Notes: a model not told the origin generated them from the letters alone. A DNA stretch of 64,000 nucleotides from Lachnospiraceae bacterium (GCA_017427415.1 JAFRSU010000038.1:1-64000); one strand, 5' to 3'; shown: positions 26,236 to 35,534, numbered from the stretch's first letter. Translations and numbers: made by a program.

Positions 26236-27522
26236 TTACTTCTCTACAGCTGCCTCACGGATAAGGTCTGCTGCCTTTCCTACTGCGATATTACGCTTCA
26301 TGTTCTCAAGCTCTTTACCTACGATAAGCTCTCTGATCTTGTCCTTCTCCATCTTGTACTGCTCTGCCATGGTGGTGAATTCCTGATCTACTTCCTCATC
26401 GCTGGTCTCGATCTTCTCAGCATCAACGATAGCTTCAAGAACAAGTCTTGCCTGAACTCTCTTTAATGCCTGAGGCTTTGTCTGATCTACAAACTGCTGT
26501 GCTGTCATACCGCTGTACTTAAGATACTGCTCAAAAGGCATACCCTGGTACTGAAGTCTCTGTGCGAAATCCTCTACCATCTGACGTGCCTCATTCTCTA
26601 CCATAGCATCCGGGATGTCCATCTCCGATGTCTCGATAACCTTTGCAAGTACCTCGTCCTCTTTAGCCTGCTTTAATTCCTTTTCCTTGCTCTCTAACAG
26701 CTTCTTCTTGATATCCTCTTTGAACTCGGCAAGAGTATCAAACTCTGAGATCTCCTGTGCAAACTCGTCATCAGCCTCAGGAAGCTCCTTACGTGTGATG
26801 GCATTGATCTTACACTTGAATACTGCTGCCTTGCCCTTTAAGTTTTCTGCATGATACTGCTCGGGGAAGGTAACGTTGATCTCCTTCTCATCACCGATGT
26901 TCATACCGATGAGCTGCTCTTCGAAATTGTCGATAAATGTATGTGAACCGATCACAAGCTCTGCATTCTCAGCCTTGCCGCCCTCGAAAGGTACGCCGTC
27001 AACACTGCCCTCATAATCAAGCTTGATGATATCCTTATCCTGAACAGGCTGGTCCTCGATAGTGATGCTTCTTGCATTCTGGTCTCTGTACTTCTCGATC
27101 TCAGCATCAACCTCTGCATCGGTAACCTCTGCCTCATGCTTTTCAACTTCTACGCCCTTGTAGGTGCCAAGCTTAACCTCAGGCTTAACTGCTACAACTG
27201 CTGTATAAATGAACTCTGAGCCCTTCTCGATCTTTACAAGGTCGATCTCGGGACGTGATACGATCTCCAATCCGCTCTGCTCAGCAGCATCTGCATATGT
27301 ATCGTTAATGGCTATATCAGCCGCATCCTCATAAAATACAGAAGGTCCGTACACCTTCTCGATAAGGGCAAGGGGTGCCTTACCTTTTCTGAATCCCTGT
27401 AACTGGATCTTATTCTTATTCTTCTGGTAAGCCTGATTGTATGCGTCTGTAAACTTCTCAGCCTCTACCTCGATAGTAAGCTTAAAACTGTTCTTTCCTA
27501 AATCCTCTGTCTTTACGTTCAT
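26236..27522 (-). CDS. tig: Trigger factor
   Basis: Ribosome-associated chaperone and prolyl isomerase. The N-terminal ribosome-binding domain has the GFRKGKAPLALIE signature near 44-56. The FKBP domain (about 155-245) contains VQDKDIIKLDYEG and VTFPEQYHA, and a helical C-terminal domain follows. The 428 residues are standard. The gene is the first of the tig-clpP-clpX-engB operon, with AGGAGG before the ATG and a well-formed promoter upstream. Confidence 0.97.
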   Translation of the reverse strand: MNVKTEDLGKNSFKLTIEVEAEKFTDAYNQAYQKNKNKIQLQGFRKGKAPLALIEKVYGPSVFYEDAADIAINDTYADAAEQSGLEIVSRPEIDLVKIEKGSEFIYTAVVAVKPEVKLGTYKGVEVEKHEAEVTDAEVDAEIEKYRDQNARSITIEDQPVQDKDIIKLDYEGSVDGVPFEGGKAENAELVIGSHTFIDNFEEQLIGMNIGDEKEINVTFPEQYHAENLKGKAAVFKCKINAITRKELPEADDEFAQEISEFDTLAEFKEDIKKKLLESKEKELKQAKEDEVLAKVIETSEMDIPDAMVENEARQMVEDFAQRLQYQGMPFEQYLKYSGMTAQQFVDQTKPQALKRVQARLVLEAIVDAEKIETSDEEVDQEFTTMAEQYKMEKDKIRELIVGKELENMKRNIAVGKAADLIREAAVEK

Positions 27523-27572
27523 TGTCGTTCCTCCTAATTCTTATCCTGAAAAAGATATTCACAATCTTTAGA

Positions 27573-27601
27573 AGTATAGCATAGTTTCCCCAAAAACGCA
27601 A
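27573..27601 (-). promoter_or_regulatory. Promoter of the tig-clpP-clpX operon
   Basis: On the minus strand TTGCGT (27596-27601) and TATACT (27573-27578) are separated by 17 bases, with a TGC just before the -10 box (extended -10). No CtsR or CIRCE sites were recognised nearby. Confidence 0.7.
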
Positions 27602-27654
27602 GAAAGATTTTTACCTCAAAAAAGCCTGCAAAATACCGAAAAAGAGCAAAAAAA

Positions 27655-27691
27655 TTCCGTACCGAAAAGTTTACAACCATTCGATACGGAA
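27655..27691 (-). terminator. Terminator of the small membrane-protein operon
   Basis: Minus-strand TTCCGTATCGAA pairs with TTCGGTACGGAA around an 11-13 base loop and is followed by seven T's. It closes the 27726-28962 transcript just before the tig promoter. Confidence 0.9.
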
Positions 27692-27725
27692 CTATTATGG
27701 TTTATTAAGTTGTGATCAGTAATAA

Positions 27726-28154
27726 TTACTGTCCCTGTCCTGCTGCAAGATGCTTCTCTACGAACTTGTCAACAAAACCGATACCGATGGTCTTCATCTT
27801 TAATGCCATAAGAGCAAGGATGAGGAAAAGGATGGTCTTGCAGAAAGAAATGATCGACCAGAGTGCATTGATGATCTGATTTAACTTGCTGAAGTTAATA
27901 TTGCCATTAAATACTCCTGCCCAGTTGTTGATGATACCGAGAAGGTCGGGGATGATGTCAAGGATAGTGCTGCAAAGTGAGAAGCACAATGCAAGAACGA
28001 ATGCCTTAACAACGGTAGCCTTAAGCCAGTCATTGCTTTCGAAGATAAGTACGAAGCCTACACCGATAAGAAGGGGTGTATAGCCTCCGTAAAGAGCCAA
28101 AAGGAAGATCATGGCTGCGTAAGCGCCGGCAGAAATACCAATCTTTGTTTTCAT
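27726..28154 (-). CDS. Small membrane protein of unknown function
   Basis: A 142-residue protein with about four predicted membrane segments: near 10-40 (AAMIFLLALYGGYTPLLIGV), 50-70, and 95-120 (FCKTILFLILALMALKM), with an amphipathic stretch between. No catalytic motif or known family is recognised. It starts 58 bases after the zinc-ribbon membrane protein and shares its terminator, so the two probably function together. Similar hydrophobic proteins next to zinc-ribbon proteins are common in Lachnospiraceae, but no role can be given. Confidence 0.7.
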   Translation of the reverse strand: MKTKIGISAGAYAAMIFLLALYGGYTPLLIGVGFVLIFESNDWLKATVVKAFVLALCFSLCSTILDIIPDLLGIINNWAGVFNGNINFSKLNQIINALWSIISFCKTILFLILALMALKMKTIGIGFVDKFVEKHLAAGQGQ

Positions 28155-28212
28155 AATTCAGTCCTCCGATTTTAATACTTTATTCACTTATCCCTAACAG
28201 GGATCATGTGCA

Positions 28213-28962
28213 TTACATAAAGTTACCCATAGCTGTGCTGATCTTGAAATAGCAGAGATAAAGGATAGTCATGACAAGTGCTACGCACAGAACATAAATA
28301 ACATACTTTATAAACATTTTGTTAGCATTTACATTGCCGGAAAGTCTCTTTAACAGATCGATCTGCTGATAAATGATAATCATAGCGAAAATGATAAAGA
28401 AAAATACTGCAAAGTAAATGGAGATAAATGAGAACAGTGAGCCAACAAAAAGAATACATGTCGGTAAGCAAATATCTGCACACTGTGCTGCAAAAATCTT
28501 AGGGATATTGACTGCATTGTTCTTGCTTAAAACATAAATCAATATCGATGAGATGAATCTCAGGACAACAAATACCACTGCTCCGAGAAGTCCGAAAAGG
28601 AAAGCGGGCAGGAATTTCATACCTGAAACATTTCCATCAAGGTTGATCATGGGAGCTTTACCTAAGAACATAAGTAAAAGCGTGATCCACATTAAGAAGC
28701 AGTAAGCGCCGGCAAGTATAAAGCCTGCTGTAGCAGAAATCTTGCCTGTAAACACTCCCTGACTGTTGGTTGCGGGATTTTTAAATGCTCCTACAAAAAC
28801 ATTTACAGCCTCACCGAATGCTCCTGAACCTGCTGCACCTGCAGCGCCGGGAGCTCCTGCCTGACCATTATTCTTGGGCGCAGGTGCTGCTGCAGCTGTA
28901 TAACCGCATTCACAAACGCCGTTAGGCGGAAGCATCTTTCCGCATGAAGGACAAAAAGCCAT
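28213..28962 (-). CDS. Zinc-ribbon membrane protein (YIP1-like)
   Basis: A 249-residue protein. An N-terminal zinc ribbon (Cys4, Cys7, Cys17, Cys19) is followed by an Ala/Pro/Gly linker (about 22-50) and five hydrophobic segments between about 75 and 245 in a YIP1-like arrangement. The zinc ribbon should be cytoplasmic. It is the promoter-proximal gene of a two-gene unit. The function is unknown; a similar zinc-ribbon plus membrane design recurs at 46442. Confidence 0.7.
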   Translation of the reverse strand: MAFCPSCGKMLPPNGVCECGYTAAAAPAPKNNGQAGAPGAAGAAGSGAFGEAVNVFVGAFKNPATNSQGVFTGKISATAGFILAGAYCFLMWITLLLMFLGKAPMINLDGNVSGMKFLPAFLFGLLGAVVFVVLRFISSILIYVLSKNNAVNIPKIFAAQCADICLPTCILFVGSLFSFISIYFAVFFFIIFAMIIIYQQIDLLKRLSGNVNANKMFIKYVIYVLCVALVMTILYLCYFKISTAMGNFM

Positions 28963-29019
28963 TGTAAACCCTCCTGTAAAATTTCAATTTTTTAAAACCA
29001 TAAAACAATTGCGAGTATA

Positions 29020-29028
29020 TTATAGCAT
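29020..29028 (-). promoter_or_regulatory. Extended -10 promoter of the zinc-ribbon operon
   Basis: The minus strand reads TGCTATAAT, a perfect extended -10 element, about 58 bases upstream of the ATG at 28962. The -35 region is poor and A/T-rich, as expected for this promoter type. Confidence 0.6.
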
Positions 29029-29106
29029 ATTACGAAAAAAAGTAAAACAATTTTTTATATTTATTTAAAAATTATTAAATCTGGCAAATCTTATTTTGAC
29101 ATTTCA

Positions 29107-31020
29107 CTATAAAAGCCGGGCTTCCTTTAAAAATCTCGAAGGCTCCCTCTTCTTACCGAACCTGTCATCGGCATGGAGCACAAACAGGCGGTTCTTCGCA
29201 CGGGTAAGCGCCACATAGAACATCCTGCGCTCCTCCTCTATCTCTGCACTTGTCGCGGCCTGCCAGTATGGAGTATAATCCTCACTCGCATCTATCACGA
29301 ATACCGTATCAAACTCCATCCCCTTGGCCGAATGAAAGGTGAGCAGCCCCACGCCTGTCTCCTTCTCTTTTTTTTCGGATGACCTGCGGCGAAGAGCCTC
29401 CGTGTATTCTTCTATATGCTTCTTCCAGTCGGCATACGTGGAAAACTCCGCCGCCGATGCATCAAGTTCGTTTAGTATGTCAAACAGTCCGTCAGCATCA
29501 AGCAAACGTTCCTCGGCATACTTTTTTAAGAAACCGTCATACCCTACGGCCTTACGGATATAATTGACCGCTGCCTTCGGAGGCAGCTTAGAAAGCATGG
29601 CAAGGTCGTACTTTAATTTATCAAGCCTCTCCCTGACATAGGCTTTGTCTGCATTTTCCCTGTACAGAGTTTCAAACGAAAGGTCAGCACGGCGCAGGGA
29701 TTCACGGCGTATATATCGTGTGGGCCGGTTTGCTATCTGCAGAAAAAGGTCACGCCATGTTCCACTGACAGACACGGACAACTGATTTCCAACACCTCCG
29801 TCTGTGTTTCCGTTGATTGCAGCCAGCTCCATATATGCAAAGATATTCTTTGCCACCCAGTGATCGTATATATTTGATACCGTATCCCTTATCACAAACT
29901 TTATATTCCGTTCTTTGAGCTTACTCACTAAAAGTCCCGGCTGGGTATTTACACGGTAGAGTACTGCTATCTCAGAAGGATCGATACCGCGGGCTATAAG
30001 GTTTTCGATCATATTGACTGCATACGAGAACTCCTTTGCCACATCCTGAAAGTCCCTGTATATCACGGTGTCGGTCTTAAAAAGCCCCTTAAGCAGCCCG
30101 CCCCTTCCGGATTTAAGCTCCTTTTTAAACCTCTTTTTATTATGAGCTATAAGACGCGACGAGCATTCCACTATCTCCGGAGAACATCTGTAATTTACTC
30201 CCAGCGTTATCCGCTCGTATCCGGGCACCTTTTTATAGTCCTTTTCAAAGTCAAACATCATCTCAGGACTTGCCCCGCGGAAGGCATATATGCTCTGGTC
30301 GTCATCCCCGACTACAAATATGTTCTTTTTCGACTCTGATAAAAGCTTGATCAGTTCATACTGCAAAGGACTGATATCCTGGAATTCATCTATAAGAATG
30401 TATTCATAGAGTTCCTGCCAATACTTCAGTACCTCCGGATGCTCCTTAAAAAGCCTTAAGCACAGAAGCATCATATCATCAAAATCCAGCTTCTTTTCCG
30501 CACGGAGTGTCCTTTCAAACTCCGTATAGATCTCCTCGAACTTACTCTTATCCGTGATGACGCTCCGACTCTTTATTTTTTTAAGGTCCCCTCCGCTGTT
30601 TTTAATGCGCCCTATCTCATTTGAGAGCGCCAAAATAAGATCACCGTCTATAGTATTCTCCGCCCCTGCTTTTTGTGCGGCATCCCTTATAAACCGTGTT
30701 CTTTCATCTTCAGTTAAAATATTGGAAGAATCGTAGCGATATGCGTACCTGATTATCTTAAAAAACAGAGCATGGAAGGTACCGAAGGCGACTCCCTGCT
30801 CCCCGCCTGTAAGAACCCTGTATCTTTCCTTCATTTCTTCGGCGGCAGCACGTGTAAAAGTGATGACCAGGATCTTTTCCGGAGGAACTTTGTATTCCTC
30901 CGTAAGATTCCTTATACGGTTTGCTATAACCGTGGTCTTTCCTGAACCGGGGCCTGCAAGTATCATGCAGGGCCCCGAAAAATGCCTGATAGCTAAAGAT
31001 TGATCTTTGTTAAAATTCAT
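29107..31020 (-). CDS. UvrD/PcrA-like superfamily 1 DNA helicase
   Basis: ATP-dependent 3'-5' DNA helicase. Motifs in order: Walker A AGPGSGKTT (22-30), TFTRAAAEEM near 53, DEFQDIS (motif II) near 213, GDDDQSIYAFRGA (motif III) near 238, TFHSAKGMEFDTVFVID (motif V) near 558 and VALTRAKNRLFV (motif VI) near 602. At 637 residues it is about 100 shorter than classical PcrA and has a reduced 2B region and no C-terminal PcrA tail, so it is a UvrD-family paralogue rather than clearly pcrA. It starts 17 bases after gltX stops. Confidence 0.9.
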   Translation of the reverse strand: MNFNKDQSLAIRHFSGPCMILAGPGSGKTTVIANRIRNLTEEYKVPPEKILVITFTRAAAEEMKERYRVLTGGEQGVAFGTFHALFFKIIRYAYRYDSSNILTEDERTRFIRDAAQKAGAENTIDGDLILALSNEIGRIKNSGGDLKKIKSRSVITDKSKFEEIYTEFERTLRAEKKLDFDDMMLLCLRLFKEHPEVLKYWQELYEYILIDEFQDISPLQYELIKLLSESKKNIFVVGDDDQSIYAFRGASPEMMFDFEKDYKKVPGYERITLGVNYRCSPEIVECSSRLIAHNKKRFKKELKSGRGGLLKGLFKTDTVIYRDFQDVAKEFSYAVNMIENLIARGIDPSEIAVLYRVNTQPGLLVSKLKERNIKFVIRDTVSNIYDHWVAKNIFAYMELAAINGNTDGGVGNQLSVSVSGTWRDLFLQIANRPTRYIRRESLRRADLSFETLYRENADKAYVRERLDKLKYDLAMLSKLPPKAAVNYIRKAVGYDGFLKKYAEERLLDADGLFDILNELDASAAEFSTYADWKKHIEEYTEALRRRSSEKKEKETGVGLLTFHSAKGMEFDTVFVIDASEDYTPYWQAATSAEIEEERRMFYVALTRAKNRLFVLHADDRFGKKREPSRFLKEARLL

Positions 31021-31037
31021 CTACGGGCTTTCTCTCC

Positions 31038-32489
31038 TTAATTCTCAAGAAGGGAAATACCCTTACGTATTCTTTTAAGCGACTCGTCCTTACCCAGGAT
31101 CTCCATGATCTCGTAAGCACCGCCGGGTGTCATCTGCTTACCCGATACTGCGGTTCTTAAGGGCCAGAGTGCTATGCCGTTCTTGATCTGCTTCTCCTCC
31201 ACATAACTTTGTACCAGTGCCTGGATACCGTCTATGGTGAAGTCATCAAGTGCCTCTAACCTCGGCAGAAGATCCTTTAGAGACTCGAGCGAATTCTCCG
31301 AATTCGTCTTCATCTTCTTGTGGGTATACATCTCTATGTCGTACTCGGGCAGCTCCTCGAAGAAATCGATCTTCTCGGCGATGTCACACAAAGTCTCGAT
31401 ACGTGTCTTTACCAGATCGGCTATCTTTTTCTTGTCATAAGGCTTAGTGATCACCTTATCGATATAAGGAAGTGCCAGCTTGTAGTACTTCTCGTTGTCC
31501 ATGGCCTTTAAGTACTCACCGTTCATCCAGCGGAGCTTCACCATGTCAAATACCGAAGGAGCCTTGTTGATGTGAGTGTAATCAAAAAGCTCTATAAGCT
31601 CATCCAGTGAGAATATCTCGCGGTTATCCGGGCCGCTCCAGCCAAGGAGTGCTACGAAATTCACTATCGCCTCTGCCACAAAGCCCTGCTCGATGAGGTC
31701 CTCAAACGAAGAATGTCCGCTGCGCTTTGATAACTTCTGATGCTCCTCGTTGGTGATGAGCGGAAGATGTACATATGTGGGCTCCTCCCAGCCGAATGCC
31801 TTATACAGCCTCGTATACTTGGGAGTGGATGTGATATACTCGTTGCCTCTTACTACATGGCTTATCTTCATCAGATGGTCATCCACTACGTTAGCAAAAT
31901 TGTATGTAGGGAATCCGTCCGACTTGATAAGTATCTGGTCGTCCATCTCGGAGTTGTTGATCGTAACCTCTCCGTAGTTGGCATCGGTAAATGTCGTAGT
32001 TCCCTCTCTCGGTATGTTCTGCCTTATAACGAAGGGCTCACCGGCTGCAAGCTTTGCCTCAACCTCCTCTTTTGAAAGGCTTAAGCAGTGCTTATCATAA
32101 TGAGTGATGGTCTCGCCGTTCACCTCTGTTTTTAATGTCTCAAGTCTCTCCTTTGTACAGAAGCAGTAATAAGCATCTCCCTGCTCTACAAGCTTTTTCG
32201 CATACTCCATATAGAGTCCCGATTTTACTCTCTCGCTCTGTACATAAGGACCGTAGCCCTTATCCTTATCCGGGCCCTCATCATGTATGATGCCGGCCTC
32301 GGCAAGTGTCTTGTAAATGATATCCACGGACCCCTCTACCAGTCTGCCCTGGTCGGTGTCCTCTATTCTTAATATAAAATCCCCGCCCGCATGTTTTGCG
32401 ATCAAAAACTCATACAGAGCGGTACGGAGATTTCCGACATGCATCTTTCCCGTAGGGGAAGGAGCATATCTGCTTCGTACTCTGTCCAT
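31038..32489 (-). CDS. gltX: Glutamyl-tRNA synthetase
   Basis: Class I synthetase for tRNA-Glu. The HIGH-type motif is HVGN at 17-20 (RYAPSPTGKMHVGN) and the KMSKS-type motif is KLSKRSG near 251. The C-terminal region is the anticodon-binding helical bundle. Length 483 is normal. It lies between a small lipoprotein gene (16 bases upstream) and the helicase gene in a co-directional group. Confidence 0.96.
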   Translation of the reverse strand: MDRVRSRYAPSPTGKMHVGNLRTALYEFLIAKHAGGDFILRIEDTDQGRLVEGSVDIIYKTLAEAGIIHDEGPDKDKGYGPYVQSERVKSGLYMEYAKKLVEQGDAYYCFCTKERLETLKTEVNGETITHYDKHCLSLSKEEVEAKLAAGEPFVIRQNIPREGTTTFTDANYGEVTINNSEMDDQILIKSDGFPTYNFANVVDDHLMKISHVVRGNEYITSTPKYTRLYKAFGWEEPTYVHLPLITNEEHQKLSKRSGHSSFEDLIEQGFVAEAIVNFVALLGWSGPDNREIFSLDELIELFDYTHINKAPSVFDMVKLRWMNGEYLKAMDNEKYYKLALPYIDKVITKPYDKKKIADLVKTRIETLCDIAEKIDFFEELPEYDIEMYTHKKMKTNSENSLESLKDLLPRLEALDDFTIDGIQALVQSYVEEKQIKNGIALWPLRTAVSGKQMTPGGAYEIMEILGKDESLKRIRKGISLLEN

Positions 32490-32505
32490 TTCTTTTTACT
32501 CCTTA

Positions 32506-32868
32506 TCAATTCTTCTCAAATATAAGTGTCATGCCGATATCGAAAATATCGATGCTGATGGTATTGCCGCTGATGGTGCCGACGGAAGGTTCCTCTTCAA
32601 GTGTGATGGTAACCTGGCTGCCTTCACTCTTCCAAGAGCCTTCATATTTTTTGCCGTCAAGTACTACATCACATGCACCTGCCTGCTTTAACTCAAGGCT
32701 TGCTCCATTGACAAAAGCTTCGTTTACATTCACGGTAATATCGCCCACCGTTGCTGTCTTGCATACGTAACTGCCGCAGTTAGGATCGGTGCTGCATGCA
32801 CACAGTGACATGGTAAGTACCAGTGCCATAACGATACATAAAGCTTTTCTGATATATTTTCTCATCAT
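32506..32868 (-). CDS. Small lipoprotein of unknown function
   Basis: A 120-residue predicted lipoprotein. The start at 32868 gives MMRKYIRKALCIVMALVLTM followed by the lipobox SLCAC with the lipidated Cys25; it has an AGGAG site. The frame is open 22 codons further upstream without a signal sequence, so that extension is rejected. The mature part is a small beta-rich domain (EGSWKSEGSQVTITLEEEPS pattern), similar to the DUF5640-like lipocalin-type lipoproteins seen in Clostridia. Function is unknown. Confidence 0.75.
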   Translation of the reverse strand: MMRKYIRKALCIVMALVLTMSLCACSTDPNCGSYVCKTATVGDITVNVNEAFVNGASLELKQAGACDVVLDGKKYEGSWKSEGSQVTITLEEEPSVGTISGNTISIDIFDIGMTLIFEKN

Positions 32869-32892
32869 TTTTTCTCCTGTATTGGATTTTTT

Positions 32893-32952
32893 ACACCTCA
32901 TCAGTCGCTTCGCGACAGCTTCCCTTCCACTCAAAGGGAAGCCTTGACAGGT
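32893..32952. repeat. Repeat B copy 3 (short form)
   Basis: ACACCTCATCAGTCGC... through ...CAAAGGGAAGCCTTGACAGGT, a 60-bp version lacking the middle hairpins of the longer copies. It lies between the HerA-like gene and the lipoprotein gene. Confidence 0.7.
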
Positions 32953-32963
32953 TTTATACTATG

Positions 32964-34712
32964 TTATTTGGCAAATAACGTTCCGATGATACCGCGGCCT
33001 AAGGATGCGCCTACATTTCCGCCGAGCTTCTTGCCGAATTTTCCGAACTGTGAGCCTAAGCTGTTACCGATCTCACGTCCGATGGTGCCTGTAGCTGCCG
33101 AAGCAGTGCCCTTTATCGCCTGCCTAACCGCACGGTCCTTTCTGTCCTTCTGCTTCTGTTGTTCCTTGAGCAGTTTCTCCTGTGCCTTTTGCTGTTCCTT
33201 AAAGGCCTTTTCCTGAGCCTTTAACTGCTCTTTATAGTATCTTTCGTCAAGCCTTGCCTGTTCCCTGGCAGCACGTTCGTCTGCTCTTTGCTGTTCACGC
33301 GCCTGACGTTCCTCTTCTTTTGCGGCAAGAGCTGCTTCTTTTTCAGCCTGCTTACGGGCAAGCTCTTCTTCCTTTAATCTCTGCTGTTCGGCATATGCTG
33401 CCTCTGCTGCTTCCTGCTGTTCGATGTTAAGCCTCTGGAAGAACTCATATGCAGAATCCCTGTCATAGGTATCCGAATACTTCATAAACAATGTGCAGGC
33501 ATTGATCTGTCTGTCACGTTCACCGTCATCTATCATGCCCATGTAGCTCTGCGGAGGAAGTATCTTCGCACGCTTAACTATGGTAGGGATACCCTTTTCA
33601 TCAAGTACCGATACAAGTGCTTCACCGGTACCGAGCTCCTGAAGTGTGGTATATGTATCGAACTCGGGGTTTTCCCTGAAGGATGAAGCTGCTGCCTTTA
33701 AGCCCTTCTGGTCTGCAGGGGTATATGCACGGAGTGCATGCTGTACCTTGTTTCCCAACTGTGCGAGCACACCGTCCGGGATATCCTTCGGATTCTGGGT
33801 GATAAAGTAGATGCCGACACCCTTCGAACGGATAAGCTTTACTACCTGTTCTATCTTTTCAAGCAGTGCCTTTGATGCCGAATTAAACAGCATATGTGCT
33901 TCATCAAAGAAGAATACCATACGGGGCCTGTCCAAATCTCCTACCTCGGGCAGCATCTCATACAGCTCGGACATCAGCCAGAGAAGGAATGTCGAATACA
34001 TCTTGGGATGAAGGATAAGCTTCTGGCAGTCAAGTATCTGGATCATACCCTTGCCGTTGTAATCGGTAGCCAGCCAGTCACGGATATTGAGTGCGGGTTC
34101 GCCTACAAAGCCTTCGCCGCCTTCGGTCTCAAGAGCTATAACAGCTCTCATGATGGCTGCGATACTTGTGGCCGACATGTTACCGTACTGCCTGCTGTAA
34201 TCCCTCGCATGTTCGCTTACAAACTGGAGCATGGAACGAAGGTCCTTGGTATCTATAAGAAGTAAGCCTTCATCATCAGCTATCTTGAATATAACAGTCA
34301 GGATATCTGTCTGTGTATCATTAAGGTCAAGGATACGTGCCAAAAGAAGCGGTCCCATCTCGGATACCGTAGTTCTAAGCGGCATGCCCTTTTCAGCATA
34401 TACATCCCAGTAGTTTGAAGGGAAGCCCTTAAAGTTGAAACCGCGTTCAAAAAGGCCCATCTTCTGTACTCTTTCCATAGCGCTGCCGGATTCCACACCC
34501 GGTGTACACATACCGGAAAGGTCGCCCTTTACGTCTGCCAAAAATACAGGTACTCCTATGTCACTGAATGATTCGGCCATAACCTTTAATGTAACAGTCT
34601 TACCTGTACCTGTAGCTCCCGCTATAAGTCCGTGACGATTAGCCATCTTAGGATATATATAGATATCTTCTTCTCCCGATTTTCCGATCAGGATCTTTCC
34701 ATCGTAAAACAT
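32964..34712 (-). CDS. HerA-like ATPase (DUF853 family)
   Basis: Hexameric P-loop ATPase of the HerA/FtsK superfamily, helicase HerA-like C-terminal (DUF853) type. Walker A GATGTGKT is at 32-39, the DVKGDLSGM segment near 61, Walker B VFFFDEAHML near 265, and a sensor-type FITQNPKDIPD near 302. From about 430 a long Glu/Lys/Gln/Ala-rich coiled coil runs to 525, followed by a Gly-rich C-terminus. Length 582 is somewhat above the usual near 500, owing to the coiled coil. No NurA nuclease or other HerA partner lies nearby, so it appears to be the stand-alone type; its substrate is unknown. Confidence 0.87.
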   Translation of the reverse strand: MFYDGKILIGKSGEEDIYIYPKMANRHGLIAGATGTGKTVTLKVMAESFSDIGVPVFLADVKGDLSGMCTPGVESGSAMERVQKMGLFERGFNFKGFPSNYWDVYAEKGMPLRTTVSEMGPLLLARILDLNDTQTDILTVIFKIADDEGLLLIDTKDLRSMLQFVSEHARDYSRQYGNMSATSIAAIMRAVIALETEGGEGFVGEPALNIRDWLATDYNGKGMIQILDCQKLILHPKMYSTFLLWLMSELYEMLPEVGDLDRPRMVFFFDEAHMLFNSASKALLEKIEQVVKLIRSKGVGIYFITQNPKDIPDGVLAQLGNKVQHALRAYTPADQKGLKAAASSFRENPEFDTYTTLQELGTGEALVSVLDEKGIPTIVKRAKILPPQSYMGMIDDGERDRQINACTLFMKYSDTYDRDSAYEFFQRLNIEQQEAAEAAYAEQQRLKEEELARKQAEKEAALAAKEEERQAREQQRADERAAREQARLDERYYKEQLKAQEKAFKEQQKAQEKLLKEQQKQKDRKDRAVRQAIKGTASAATGTIGREIGNSLGSQFGKFGKKLGGNVGASLGRGIIGTLFAK

Positions 34713-34803
34713 AGTATACCTCCGATTTATATATTAGCCTTCTCCAAAAAAGCCTATAATCATATATAGTTTACTCCAAACCCTGTAATAAATCAAGGAT
34801 TTA

Positions 34804-35097
34804 TTACATTCCCTCATAATGTGTCCACATACGGGCTATAAGTACAGTCCCGTCATATATAGTCCCGTTATATTCTGTCTTTTCCCGTGATACTGTGTAT
34901 ACCAGTCTGTGCTGAATATTAATACGCCTTGAATAAAACCCGCTTAAATTCCCGACCAATGCTTCATATGGCGGAGGATTTTTAAACGGATCTTCCTGAA
35001 GGATATTTAGCAGATCTTTGGTCTTCTTTTCCAACCCGGCAACTTTTAAATTCTTTTTATCTTTATCTGCCTGTTTGCTAAATCGGATAATAAACAT
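34804..35097 (-). CDS. yoeB: YoeB-type toxin (ribosome-dependent mRNA endonuclease)
   Basis: RelE-superfamily toxin of 97 residues that would cleave mRNA at the ribosomal A site. The family features are FSKQADKDKKNL near 6-17, PPPYEALVGNLSGFYSRRIN near 42-61, QHRLVYTV and a C-terminal RMWTHYEGM with the catalytic His-Tyr. The ATG at 35097, one base after the antitoxin stop, is chosen; its ribosome site GAGGAG lies in the antitoxin's last codons. A longer in-frame start at 35112 overlaps the antitoxin and lacks a site. The toxin looks intact. Confidence 0.93.
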   Translation of the reverse strand: MFIIRFSKQADKDKKNLKVAGLEKKTKDLLNILQEDPFKNPPPYEALVGNLSGFYSRRINIQHRLVYTVSREKTEYNGTIYDGTVLIARMWTHYEGM

Positions 35098-35098
35098 T

Positions 35099-35350
35099 TT
35101 ACCACTCCTCATCCTTATTATATACCTTTCCGGTGTTTAATTCCGACTTACTTTGTATAATGCTGTCGGTTAAACCCGGTACAGAGTTAAGGTACAAGGT
35201 TTCCTGAATAGCATTCCAGTCATCTTCAGAAATAAGAACTCCGTTCTTCCCTCTGCTGTTGGTAAGAATGATCGGTTGAGAGTTATGATTAACATCCGCT
35301 AAAAGTTGATATAGGTTGCCTCTGGCTTGTGTAATGCTGATAGATGTCAT
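35099..35350 (-). CDS. yefM: YefM/Phd-type antitoxin
   Basis: An 83-residue antitoxin that binds YoeB and represses its own operon. The N-terminal DNA-binding Phd fold is seen in SITQARGNLYQLLADVN (5-21) and PIILTNSRGKNGVLISEDDW. The acidic C-terminus (about 60-83) is the toxin-binding tail. A strong GGAGG site precedes the ATG. It is the first gene of the pair, and the promoter upstream contains a well-formed operator. Confidence 0.92.
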   Translation of the reverse strand: MTSISITQARGNLYQLLADVNHNSQPIILTNSRGKNGVLISEDDWNAIQETLYLNSVPGLTDSIIQSKSELNTGKVYNKDEEW

Positions 35351-35447
35351 TATTCTCCACCTCCGTTTTTTATTAAAATCAATTTCACCTTAAAAACCCT
35401 TTCGACGTTTCTTCGGTAATAAGATGATACTTTGCATCTCATTTTAT

Positions 35448-35476
35448 ATTATAGCGTACGTTATCGCGTACGTCAA
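35448..35476 (-). promoter_or_regulatory. yefM-yoeB promoter with embedded operator
   Basis: On the minus strand TTGACG (35471-35476) and TATAAT (35448-35453) with a 17-base spacer. The spacer contains ACGTACGC-GATA-ACGTACGC, two GTAC-centred palindromes whose centres are 12 bases apart. Published work on E. coli yefM-yoeB describes paired TGTACA cores at the same 12-base spacing, so autoregulation by YefM is likely. Confidence 0.8.
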
Positions 35477-35503
35477 TGAAATTTTATAATATATGTAAAA
35501 AAA

Positions 35504-35529
35504 TCAGGTACCATTATACAGGTACCTGA
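35504..35529 (-). terminator. Terminator of the A+T-rich membrane-protein gene
   Basis: TCAGGTACC and GGTACCTGA form a perfect 9-bp stem with an 8-base loop, followed on the minus strand by TTTTTTT. It lies five bases past the stop of the 35535-36005 gene. Confidence 0.9.
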
Positions 35530-35534
35530 ATTAC

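Noticed and set aside
32869..32934. 22-codon N-terminal extension of the small lipoprotein, into repeat B
   Set aside because: It overlaps repeat B and would bury the lipoprotein signal; the downstream ATG has a good ribosome site.
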